Positions 1 through 5,384 are shown, counted from the stretch's first letter. The stretch: 5,881 nt of DNA from Bacillota bacterium (GCA_030706065.1 JAUZPH010000250.1:1-5881), one strand, 5' to 3'. Notes: generated by a model from the letters alone, not told the origin. Program-made: numbers and translations.

Positions 1-60
1 CCCATTCTACTCCGTGAGCCTCTGTTCCTAAAAAATTATAGAAAACAGAAGGAAAAATGA
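1..60 (+). CDS. Possible C-terminal tail of an upstream gene (partial)
   Basis: Frame 1 is open from the window edge to a TGA at 58-60 and encodes 19 residues ending in a basic tail (FLKNYRKQKEK). The other two + frames hit stops within 31 bases. A lysine/arginine-rich tail would suit the cytoplasmic end of a membrane protein, but nothing identifies a family. An open frame this short can occur by chance. Only the sequence to the left can decide whether it is real. Confidence 0.2.
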   Translation, partial: PILLREPLFLKNYRKQKEK

Positions 61-151
61 AACTCTTATAGAAATGAATAGTCAGCGAGATAATGGCATA
101 AATGTTTATATATGGCTGAGATAAACGCTATTTAAACAGGAGGCGTCTTAT
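61..151 (+). promoter_or_regulatory. AT-rich leader and ribosome binding site of the DUF362 gene
   Basis: An AGGAGG sequence at 138-143 sits 8 bases before the ATG at 152 and fixes that start. Upstream the DNA is AT-rich. GATAAT at 89-94 could be a -10 element, but no convincing -35 hexamer lies at the right distance, so the promoter itself is not assigned. Confidence 0.5.
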
Positions 152-1303
152 ATGAGCAAGGTTATAATTCAGGAATGTAAAGATTATAATTTGGAAGCTG
201 TGACGAATAAGATAAATGATGGTATAGAAAGGATAGGCCGGTGGGATAAATTTATTAAACCCGGTGATACAGTACTGCTAAAAGTCAATCTTATTGGGCC
301 CAAGGCCTCTAATACTGCCTCTGTTACCCACAGTGAGTTTGTTCGGGCTGTTACCAGGATACTGAAGGCTCATGGCTGCAATGTTTGGATAGGAGACAGT
401 TCCGGCGGAGCTATAGCAGGCATAGCTCCCACGGCACAGGCTATGAAGGTGGCCGGCTATGAGAAGGTGGCAGAGGAGGAAGGGGCTGTCATAAAGAACT
501 TTGACCGAGAAGGGGTTACAGGGATAATACCTGAAAGCGGCTGCGAGGATGTAATGTATCTTGCCAGGCCGCTCTTTGATGCGGACGTGGTGATAAACCT
601 TCCAAAGCTTAAAACCCATTCCGCTGCATACTATACCGGTGCGGTAAAAAATGTCTTCGGCTGTATTCCGGGGCTTGCCAAGGCAAAGTATCATAAAATC
701 GGTGCAGAGCCTGAGGTCTTCGGAAATATCATATCGGACATCCATCGGGGAGCCAGGTTCAGCCTTCATATCATGGACGGGATACTTGCAATGCAGGGGG
801 AAGGCCCAACGGCAGGGACACCCTATGAGGCAAATAAAATATTGATAAGTACCGATCCGCTTGCACTGGATACTGCTGCAATAAAAATGTTCGGAATGGA
901 AATCGGCGAGGTTCCGATTCTGAAGGTTGCCGTTGAAAGAAAGCTTGGAGAAGGACGCCTTGAAAATATAGTTTTGGAAGGCGATTACACTTCAGTTCCC
1001 ACCCTGGAAGGCTTCAAGCTTCCTAAACGCTTCAGGAGCAGCAAGGAGCGAAATAATAAAGTAATCGGCAAAGTAATTGACTTTCTAAAAGCCCGACCAA
1101 AGGTTAACATAAAGAAATGCAAGTCCTGCAATATATGCGTGGAAAGCTGTCCGGTGAAAGCCATCAACCGGGAAACCAAGGCCATTGACTATGAAAAATG
1201 TATTGAATGCATGTGCTGTCATGAGCTGTGTCTTGTACAAGCCGTTGAATTGAAAAATGTCAATACAGCTGCTGGTATATTAATGAAACTTTACAAGGGA
1301 TAA
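152..1303 (+). CDS. DUF362 domain protein with C-terminal 2x[4Fe-4S] ferredoxin domain
   Basis: This is a 383-residue cytoplasmic protein with no signal peptide or membrane segment. Residues about 35-260 match the DUF362 pattern: a VLLKVNL strand, a GDSSGG glycine-rich turn near residue 83, VINLPKLKTH near residue 150, a KNVFGCIPG block, and an STDPLALD segment. Residues about 318-370 form a bacterial-type ferredoxin module. The first motif is Cx2Cx2Cx3CP (C323, C326, C329, C333) and the second is Cx2Cx2Cx3C (C350, C353, C356, C360). The second motif has an extra C355 and lacks the usual proline after its last cysteine. All eight ligands for two [4Fe-4S] clusters are present, so electron transfer is likely. 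The substrate of the DUF362 part is not known. The ATG follows an ideal AGGAGG. The gene stands alone, with a hairpin terminator starting 4 bases after its stop. The family call is firm; the biochemical role is open. Confidence 0.9.
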   Translation: MSKVIIQECKDYNLEAVTNKINDGIERIGRWDKFIKPGDTVLLKVNLIGPKASNTASVTHSEFVRAVTRILKAHGCNVWIGDSSGGAIAGIAPTAQAMKVAGYEKVAEEEGAVIKNFDREGVTGIIPESGCEDVMYLARPLFDADVVINLPKLKTHSAAYYTGAVKNVFGCIPGLAKAKYHKIGAEPEVFGNIISDIHRGARFSLHIMDGILAMQGEGPTAGTPYEANKILISTDPLALDTAAIKMFGMEIGEVPILKVAVERKLGEGRLENIVLEGDYTSVPTLEGFKLPKRFRSSKERNNKVIGKVIDFLKARPKVNIKKCKSCNICVESCPVKAINRETKAIDYEKCIECMCCHELCLVQAVELKNVNTAAGILMKLYKG

Positions 1304-1306
1304 TAT

Positions 1307-1345
1307 AAAAGAGCTGTCCTCAAAACAAAGATGGACAGCTCTTTT
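1307..1345. terminator. Bidirectional intrinsic terminator between convergent genes
   Basis: A perfect 13-bp stem pairs 1307-1319 with 1333-1345 around a 13-base loop. The stem core is GAGCTGTCC/GGACAGCTC and it is flanked by A's on the left and T's on the right, so the transcript ends in a U run on either strand. It lies 4 bases past the DUF362 stop and about 80 bases past the stop of the converging deacetylase gene, so it can serve both. The T run is short (four), so strength is uncertain. Confidence 0.85.
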
Positions 1346-1427
1346 GTAAATGATTTGAACTCTATTTCAAGCTTTTCCTTACCAGATAGAAATCCTTCAG
1401 GTCCCTTTGCACACAAAGCCTGCTTGG

Positions 1428-2327
1428 TCAATTCTTCAAGGTCTCGAAGGTATACCCCTTGCTCTTAATATATTCGATCTCCTGCTTCATCGAGTCCAGG
1501 GTATTCTGCCTGGCTTCTGAATCGTGATTCAATACTATGACAACGGGCTTATCCTTCATTGTATTCTTGACATTTTCGAATAATTGCTGCGAAGTTCTTT
1601 CGCCGGGTTCGGCGTCTTGGCTTATGGCGTTCCAATCATATATCTTGTAGCCTTTTTGTGTCACATACTGTGCCTCAACCTTATGCTTTCCAAAGTTTCC
1701 TCCGGGGAATCTGAATGCCTTAACAGAAAACTCCGGTCCAAGGATTCCCTTCATCGTTTCCTCCCACTTGTCCATTTCCATCTTGAAGTCATCCAGAGAG
1801 GCATACATAGCTGTCGCGTCATGGGAATAGGTGTGGTTCCCAATTGCATGGCCTTCATCTATTATTCTTTTCAGAATATCCGGATTTTTCTCCACATTGG
1901 TTCCTATAACGAAGAAGGTTGCCTTTACTCCTTCCACCTTAAGCAAGTCCAGTACCTTTGGAGTAATGTTGGCTGAAGGGCCGTCATCAAAGGTCAAGTA
2001 GACTATCTTCTTAACAGGTTCAGGCGGCTTTGCAGCTTTCTCGGGAGGCTTCTTTTGATTCTCAGCTCTATTTTTTTCAGCAATTAATTTCTGTTCTTTC
2101 TCTTTTAGTGCAGCTTGTTTCTCCTTATACATTCCGCTCATTTTTTTCGCCTTTTCCAGTTGTCTTGGTTTAAGAGTCAGGTTACGCTGCCTACCGTAAA
2201 ACTCCTTTAAGAGCGTATCGCCATATACTTCTCTGCCCTTTGAAAGAGGATTGATGCACACAAAAATAATAATTCCTGCCAAAAGCATACAGATCGTTAT
2301 GCTTAATTTTATTCTCTTTTTCTTCAT
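1428..2327 (-). CDS. Membrane-anchored polysaccharide deacetylase (CE4/NodB family), coiled-coil linker
   Basis: This 299-residue protein has a basic N-terminus (MKKKRIK) and a hydrophobic segment at about 8-26, probably an uncleaved anchor that places the enzyme outside the cell. Residues about 55-107 are lysine/glutamate-rich, probably coiled coil, followed by a proline-rich hinge (PPEKAAKPPEP). The NodB domain spans about 108-298 with every CE4 motif: TFDDGP (catalytic base D114, metal ligand D115), HTYSH (metal ligands H165, H169), RFPGG (R206), DW (D231, W232) and a late VLNHD (H268). It should therefore be an active metal-dependent N-deacetylase, most likely acting on peptidoglycan or another N-acetylated surface glycan; the exact substrate cannot be read here. 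The ATG follows GGGGAG at a tight 4-base spacing. It is a paralog of the deacetylase at 3029-3901, which points the other way. By eye about a third to two-fifths of the catalytic-domain residues match, best around the motifs. Confidence 0.93.
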   Translation of the reverse strand: MKKKRIKLSITICMLLAGIIIFVCINPLSKGREVYGDTLLKEFYGRQRNLTLKPRQLEKAKKMSGMYKEKQAALKEKEQKLIAEKNRAENQKKPPEKAAKPPEPVKKIVYLTFDDGPSANITPKVLDLLKVEGVKATFFVIGTNVEKNPDILKRIIDEGHAIGNHTYSHDATAMYASLDDFKMEMDKWEETMKGILGPEFSVKAFRFPGGNFGKHKVEAQYVTQKGYKIYDWNAISQDAEPGERTSQQLFENVKNTMKDKPVVIVLNHDSEARQNTLDSMKQEIEYIKSKGYTFETLKN

Positions 2328-2390
2328 TTAACTCCCCACATTCCCAACAAAATTATTAACTATACCTTTTTATATATACGATCCATATGT

Positions 2391-2588
2391 TTATAAGTTA
2401 CCAAAACGCCTGATGCTTCCACCCTCATACTGAAGATCTCCGCTTATACAGTTGAAAAGCGTTGTCTTCCCGGTGCCATTACGCCGAAGAAGCCCGTATA
2501 TTTTCCCCTTCTCAAAGCTGCAGGAGGCCTTTTTCAGAACTTCCTTATCCCCGCAGCTTCTCTCTATATTCTCCAATATCGGCCTCAA
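2391..2588 (-). pseudogene. Remnant of an ABC-transporter ATP-binding protein
   Basis: This 65-codon frame matches only the N-terminus of an ABC ATPase: an A-loop-like region, EVLKKASCSFEKGKIYGLL, then a Walker A segment with NGTGKTTL, then a SGDLQYEGGSI stretch. It ends at TAA before the Q-loop, the signature motif, Walker B and the H-loop, whereas intact proteins have over 200 residues. The usual first glycine of the P-loop (G-R-N-G-x-G-K-T) is arginine here (R-R-N-G-T-G-K-T), consistent with decay. The only in-frame start is a TTG at 2588 with no clear ribosome binding site, and a stop lies 15 bases upstream of it. An ATG at 2598-2600 (- strand) is in another frame and would run into the homology only after a one-base shift. 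No transporter permease is nearby. It is best read as debris of a lost transporter gene. Confidence 0.8.
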
Positions 2589-2718
2589 GTTATCCGCATC
2601 CCGTTACATTCTCATATTTTTATTATACCATAACTATCCACAAATGTACTCCAAGTCCGACATTTATTAATATCTTTCGGTGCAAAATGTGTAATACTTT
2701 ATTATTGACATAGACTTC

Positions 2719-2817
2719 CTATATCCGACACACCTCATAGTCAATACCATACCAGGTAAATTGTTCCTCGTGAGCTTTTAGCTTTAAAGTATCTACGTTA
2801 TATGCTAAAATATTCAT
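2719..2817 (-). CDS. Doubtful 32-residue open frame (hypothetical or gene fragment)
   Basis: An ATG-started frame encodes 32 residues beginning MNILAYNVD and ending YEVCRI. The composition looks protein-like, with a beta-strand-like start (NILAY) of the sort seen at the N-terminus of Rossmann-type or receiver domains. After the TAG the same frame stays open for about 32 more codons. There is no ribosome binding site before the ATG. It could be a degraded N-terminus of a larger gene or a chance frame in AT-rich DNA. No function is proposed. Confidence 0.15.
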   Translation of the reverse strand: MNILAYNVDTLKLKAHEEQFTWYGIDYEVCRI

Positions 2818-2955
2818 ATAAAAGCAGAATTAAACCTGCTTGTTAACTGGAGTATTTTCATTGATTTATCCAGTTATATTAAATATTCTTGTAAAAATTC
2901 GATCAGTATTATTATAGACTGTCGCTACTTTACAAACATACACAATTACTGTTGT

Positions 2956-2984
2956 AGTATTTTAGGCAAGATGCCTGAAATACT
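2956..2984 (+). promoter_or_regulatory. Leader hairpin 44 bases before the second deacetylase gene
   Basis: A 13-bp stem pairs 2956-2968 with 2972-2984 around a 3-base AGA loop. Twelve pairs are Watson-Crick and one (T2963 with G2977) would be a G-U pair in RNA; a further U-G pair is possible at 2955/2985. No T run follows on the + strand, so it is not a standard terminator. Since it sits in the probable 5' leader of the deacetylase mRNA, it could be an RNA control or stability element, or a protein operator. Its function is inferred from position only. Confidence 0.5.
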
Positions 2985-3028
2985 GACAGCGGCAGTGGTT
3001 ACATACTTACATTGAGGAGAGGGTTCAA

Positions 3029-3901
3029 ATGGGACAAGCAAAACAAACCAGGTTCCACAGTTTTAAAAGGATTGCAATCTACGCTCTATCCGCAGCAGCA
3101 ATTCTTTGTTTTTCCATGCTATTATTAAGCAGATTCACCTTTAAAAACACTCCAGGAAGCCCTGTTCTGAAGCATATTGACAACGGCCCTGGCAGCAATG
3201 CCGACAAAAACAAGGCTAATGCCGGATATGCCGATGATAACAGCGACAAAAAAGAAACAAACCTGCCGGCAGGCACTGATATGGACAACCATCTCGATGC
3301 ACTGGCAATCAAGGGCCAAAAGGTTGCATACCTCACCTTTGATGACGGGCCTTCTCCAAAAACTACTCCAAAGATACTGAGTATATTAAACAGTTACAAT
3401 ATAAAGGGTACGTTCTTCGTCATCGGAAAACTGGCTGCTGCCAATAGAGATTTGATTGTAGCTGAAAAGGAAGCCGGAGAAACCATAGGAAATCATACCT
3501 ACAGCCATGATTACAACTATCTGTACCAGAATCCTCAAAATCTCCTTGATGACATAAGCAAGTGTTCAGAAACCATACATTCCATACTGGGCCCGGACTA
3601 TGACATCAAATATGTGAGATTCCCAGGCGGTTCCTTTGGCAAGAAGCTGGAACCCTTCAGAATGGCAGTTTCAGGCGCTGGTTATTCCTTTATAGACTGG
3701 AACAGCCTGAATGGTGATGCAGAGGGTACAAATATTCCTCCAGACAAGCTTCTCGACAGGCTGAAACAGACCAGCAAGGGCAAAAACACCCTGGTCATAC
3801 TGATGCATGACGCTCCGGCAAAGCAAACAACCGTACAAGCTCTGCCGCAGATTATAGAATACTTAAAGTCACAGGGGTATATCTTTAAAGCTTTGGGGTG
3901 A
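3029..3901 (+). CDS. Membrane-anchored polysaccharide deacetylase (CE4/NodB family), flexible linker
   Basis: This 290-residue protein has a basic N-terminus and a hydrophobic segment at about 14-34 acting as a signal anchor, so the enzyme should lie on the outer face of the membrane. Residues about 38-95 form a low-complexity hydrophilic linker rich in Asn, Asp, Lys, Ala and Gly. The NodB domain covers about 97-290 with a full CE4 set: TFDDGP (D105, D106), HTYSH (H156, H160), RFPGG (R197), DW (D223, W224) and VILMHD (H260). An active metal-dependent N-deacetylase of cell-wall or capsule-like glycan is expected. The start is supported by a strong GAGGAGAGGG at 3014-3023, 5 bases before the ATG. 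The gene appears monocistronic, with a long structured leader and a hairpin about 90 bases after the stop. It differs from its divergent paralog mainly in the linker. Peptidoglycan is the usual substrate of such clostridial enzymes, but it is not proven here. Confidence 0.93.
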   Translation: MGQAKQTRFHSFKRIAIYALSAAAILCFSMLLLSRFTFKNTPGSPVLKHIDNGPGSNADKNKANAGYADDNSDKKETNLPAGTDMDNHLDALAIKGQKVAYLTFDDGPSPKTTPKILSILNSYNIKGTFFVIGKLAAANRDLIVAEKEAGETIGNHTYSHDYNYLYQNPQNLLDDISKCSETIHSILGPDYDIKYVRFPGGSFGKKLEPFRMAVSGAGYSFIDWNSLNGDAEGTNIPPDKLLDRLKQTSKGKNTLVILMHDAPAKQTTVQALPQIIEYLKSQGYIFKALG

Positions 3902-3994
3902 GACAAGAACAGATAAGCTATAAAAAAACAGATTGAGCACGTCAGTTTCCACCGGTTGGGCTTCAACAGAATTTTGGAAATTGATGATGAAAAA

Positions 3995-4035
3995 GGGTGT
4001 CACAAAACTACTTGGAAACTGGTTTTGAAACACCC
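3995..4035. terminator. Bidirectional terminator between the second deacetylase and the flavoprotein operon
   Basis: GGGTGT at 3995-4000 pairs with ACACCC at 4030-4035 and CAAAAC at 4003-4008 pairs with GTTTTG at 4022-4027. A 2x2 internal loop separates the two helices and a T-G plus an A-T pair extend the top. On the + strand it is followed by a T-rich run (4036-4049). On the - strand the transcript ends in five U's. It therefore closes both converging units; the flavoprotein gene's own stop codon (4044-4046) lies inside the T-rich tail. Confidence 0.82.
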
Positions 4036-4043
4036 TCTTTATT

Positions 4044-4685
4044 TTATTTGGCAAAAGGCCTTGCATACAGTTGTTTTTTTGTCAGGCCTTTGGCCTTTGC
4101 AGACTTGGGCCAACCGCTGTTGGAGGCCGTTATATAAATAAACCTCGGAATCTTGGGAGAAACAAGCAGGTTCTCTCTTGTTCCTTCCGGGCCGTCAATA
4201 TCCTTAGCCATTTCTGCCAGAGTTTCGTATATTGGCCGTTTAACCTTGCTGCTCAGCGGAATGCCCTCCCTGGATTCCCATATAAATGGCCCGCCGCCTA
4301 TACCAATACCAAATCTCCATTTATAGCCGAGTTTATCACTGAAATTTCTTATGATCCGTACTGCATGTCTGTTCTGAATTCCTTCAAAGAATCCACAGTT
4401 GACTACCGCATATACTCTTGCAGCCTTTTTGCTCTTTGGGATATTCTGCTCCAGGTTAACCAGAAATTCAAGCACAGGTGAAGGCAGAGAGTCCACATAT
4501 AAAGGGAAAACAAATACAAGAGCATCTGAATCTGCAAATTCTTCATAATCCGGTACGCCGTTTACCAAAACCTCATTTATTTGATAACTGCTGCTGTCAA
4601 TAAGCTTACACAATTCATCAATAAAGTACTGCGAGGCACTGTTTTTCTCTTTTGGACTGCCATTTACAAAGCATATCTTTCTCAT
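4044..4685 (-). CDS. Flavodoxin-fold NAD(P)H-dependent FMN reductase-like protein
   Basis: This 213-residue soluble protein has the flavodoxin / NADPH-dependent FMN reductase layout. It starts with a beta-strand and a phosphate-binding loop, ICFVNGSPKEKNSAS (residues 4-18). A second flavin-contact loop, FPLYVDSLPSP (60-70), follows a VFVF strand, and a third strand and loop is VVNCGFFEG (94-102). Residues 125-133 are glycine-rich (GIGIGGGPF). The C-terminal 30 residues are basic and not recognised. An FMN-binding oxidoreductase is expected; the electron acceptor is unknown. The protein has no metal-binding cysteine cluster, unlike its operon partner. Its ATG overlaps the partner's stop by one base (TAATG at 4687-4683), with AGGTGGGG at 4693-4700 inside the upstream gene, so translation is probably coupled. 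It is the second and last gene of the operon, before the terminator at 3995-4035. Confidence 0.85.
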   Translation of the reverse strand: MRKICFVNGSPKEKNSASQYFIDELCKLIDSSSYQINEVLVNGVPDYEEFADSDALVFVFPLYVDSLPSPVLEFLVNLEQNIPKSKKAARVYAVVNCGFFEGIQNRHAVRIIRNFSDKLGYKWRFGIGIGGGPFIWESREGIPLSSKVKRPIYETLAEMAKDIDGPEGTRENLLVSPKIPRFIYITASNSGWPKSAKAKGLTKKQLYARPFAK

Positions 4686-5260
4686 TACTTTTCCCCACCT
4701 CTCTTTTCAATATAACCCGCAAGCCTGTCAACTACAGCTTCTGTTTCCTGCAATCCTCTGCATATATAGGTCTCTGCCTTTTCAACTTGAAAATTAATGG
4801 CATTGGCCTGACCCAGTTCTCGGAAGGTTTCTTCTTCCTCCCTGGTGATACCGGCTCCATAACCAATAAAGCACAAGTCCGGATATCTTTCGTAACGGGG
4901 AGCATGATGCATCTCTCCCTTGATTATTTTAAAGAAGGGGAGAACATTACCTATACTTCTATCCAGTACCCTTTTAATCTTCGGACTATAGCAGCCATAT
5001 TTGATTTCACTTAAGATAACATATACATCACTGTTCATACTTTCCCTGCAGATTTCTCTGGTCATATCGTCAAATATGCACATACCGGGGGAAGTTATCC
5101 AGCAACCGAAGCATCCTATGCATTTATTAATCTCCTCTTTCCCGATATTGTAGTGCTTGAAATCATAGCTTTTGCTCCTAAGTTTTCCGATTAGTTCTTC
5201 CTCCAGCTTTTTACCGGTTTCCTTCTCATCGGAACAATCACTTAACACTAAAATTCTCAT
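4685..5260 (-). CDS. Flavodoxin-family oxidoreductase with iron-sulfur-flavoprotein-like cysteine motif
   Basis: This 191-residue soluble protein opens with a beta-strand and loop (MRILVLSDCSDEKETG), a degenerate phosphate-binding loop. It then has C47-x2-C50-x2-C53-W and C61, followed by DDM. The spacing Cx2Cx2Cx7C fits the compact cysteine motif of iron-sulfur flavoproteins, which bind FMN and a [4Fe-4S] cluster. KYGCYSPKIKRVLDR (88-101) and a GYGAG loop (133-137) match the flavin-side loops of this family. The predicted role is cytoplasmic electron transfer or reduction of small oxidised molecules; whether a cluster is really bound is inference. The start at 5260 is chosen because GAAGGAGGG (5265-5273) lies 4 bases before it. 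An in-frame ATG at 5296 would lie within a few bases of the predicted transcript start and inside an operator. It is the first gene of the operon, under the divergent TetR regulator. Confidence 0.87.
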   Translation of the reverse strand: MRILVLSDCSDEKETGKKLEEELIGKLRSKSYDFKHYNIGKEEINKCIGCFGCWITSPGMCIFDDMTREICRESMNSDVYVILSEIKYGCYSPKIKRVLDRSIGNVLPFFKIIKGEMHHAPRYERYPDLCFIGYGAGITREEEETFRELGQANAINFQVEKAETYICRGLQETEAVVDRLAGYIEKRGGEK

Positions 5261-5264
5261 AATA

Positions 5265-5273
5265 CCCTCCTTC
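5265..5273 (-). promoter_or_regulatory. Ribosome binding site that fixes the flavoprotein start
   Basis: On the - strand this reads GAAGGAGGG, followed by TATT and then ATG (5260). It decides in favour of the 191-residue product over a 203-residue version starting at 5296, which has no such site in front of it. Confidence 0.85.
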
Positions 5274-5274
5274 A

Positions 5275-5299
5275 ATAATGTTGACAGTGTAAACATTAT
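5275..5299. promoter_or_regulatory. TetR-type operator O1 (25-bp near-perfect palindrome)
   Basis: The 25 bases centred on G5287 pair symmetrically at 11 of 12 positions; only 5283/5291 mismatch. The core, 5278-5294, is repeated exactly in inverted orientation at 5322-5338. Size and symmetry fit binding of one TetR-family dimer. The site covers about +1 to +25 of the predicted flavoprotein transcript, where bound protein could block RNA polymerase. Binding by the adjacent regulator is inferred from position. Confidence 0.75.
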
Positions 5300-5310
5300 A
5301 GCTTTATTAT
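5281..5310 (+). promoter_or_regulatory. Mirror promoter toward the regulator gene
   Basis: TTGACA at 5281-5286 lies inside operator O1 and is followed by an 18-base spacer and TATTAT at 5305-5310. This -10 overlaps the -10 of the opposing promoter and mirrors it exactly about 5308. Start would be near 5317, giving a leader of about 68 bases. It may be a weak second promoter for the regulator or a by-product of the symmetry. Confidence 0.45.
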
Positions 5311-5335
5311 ACTCCTGCCAAGTTTACACTGTCAA
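5306..5335 (-). promoter_or_regulatory. Consensus promoter of the flavoprotein operon
   Basis: On the - strand there is a perfect TTGACA (5335-5330), an 18-base spacer and a perfect TATAAT (5311-5306). This is an ideal housekeeping-sigma promoter apart from a spacer one base over the optimum. The start is expected near 5299, about 39 bases before the flavoprotein ATG. The -35 lies inside operator O2 and the start lies at the edge of O1, so strong transcription would be expected when the repressor is absent. Confidence 0.8.
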
Positions 5336-5338
5336 CAT
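5322..5338. promoter_or_regulatory. TetR-type operator O2 (inverted copy of O1)
   Basis: This is the exact reverse complement of 5278-5294. Its own dyad is centred on C5329: 5322-5336 pairs at 6 of 7 positions, with only 5325/5333 mismatched. It holds the -35 hexamers of both the flavoprotein promoter (TTGACA on -) and the regulator promoter (TTTACA on +), so one bound dimer could shut both. Its centre is 42 bases from that of O1, placing the two sites on the same DNA face. Confidence 0.75.
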
Positions 5339-5351
5339 ATTATGTTATAAT
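5323..5351 (+). promoter_or_regulatory. Promoter of the TetR-family regulator gene
   Basis: TTTACA at 5323-5328, a 17-base spacer and a perfect TATAAT at 5346-5351 make a near-consensus promoter. Transcription should begin near 5358, giving a short leader of about 27 bases that carries GAGGAG at 5373-5378. The -35 is part of operator O2, which predicts autorepression. Confidence 0.75.
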
Positions 5352-5384
5352 TTATGTAACAATTACAAATTTGAGGAGACGATT

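Larger units (their letters stand above)
2589..3028. other. Long non-coding interval with hairpins, upstream of the second deacetylase
   Basis: No convincing gene fills these 440 bases. The DNA is AT-rich. Three inverted repeats occur in the right half: AAGCAG/CTGCTT at 2822-2827 and 2836-2841, TAACTGG/CCAGTTA at 2844-2850 and 2870-2876, and a 13-bp stem at 2956-2984, described separately. A weak promoter-like pair, TTGTAA at 2889-2894 and TATAGA at 2913-2918 with an 18-base spacer, could drive the + strand deacetylase; each hexamer matches consensus at only four of six positions. A TATAAT hexamer lies on the - strand near 2622-2627, without a good -35. The left half may contain further decayed transporter sequence that is no longer recognisable. 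Confidence 0.6.

Noticed and set aside
278..769. Long open frame on the - strand (163 residues)
   Set aside because: It lies fully inside the DUF362 gene, whose domains and ribosome binding site are clear. The antisense product resembles nothing and has no ribosome binding site.
1405..1418. Small hairpin CTTTG/CAAAG after the first deacetylase gene
   Set aside because: It has only five pairs and no U run. The 13-bp hairpin at 1307-1345 is the better terminator.
2889..2918. Promoter for the second deacetylase (TTGTAA and TATAGA)
   Set aside because: Each hexamer matches consensus at only four of six positions in AT-rich DNA where such pairs are common. It is mentioned in the interval description but not called as a feature.
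2937..2944. CATACACA as a sporulation sigma-E -10 element
   Set aside because: No matching -35 sequence lies at the required distance, so it is not supported.
2956..2984. Hairpin read as an intrinsic terminator
   Set aside because: The + strand downstream is GACAGCGGC with no T run, and no gene ends nearby on that strand.
4652..5014. Open frame on the + strand (120 residues)
   Set aside because: It is antisense to both flavoprotein genes and is explained as a shadow of their codon use.
5258..5296. Upstream ATG at 5296 as the flavoprotein start
   Set aside because: It would begin within a few bases of the predicted transcript start and inside operator O1, with no ribosome binding site. The ATG at 5260 has GGAGGG in front and begins at the conserved first strand.
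5278..5338. Inverted repeats as ends of a tiny mobile element (MITE-like)
   Set aside because: The repeats enclose only 27 bases, contain promoter hexamers, show no flanking target duplication, and lie between a TetR gene and its likely target. Operators explain them better.
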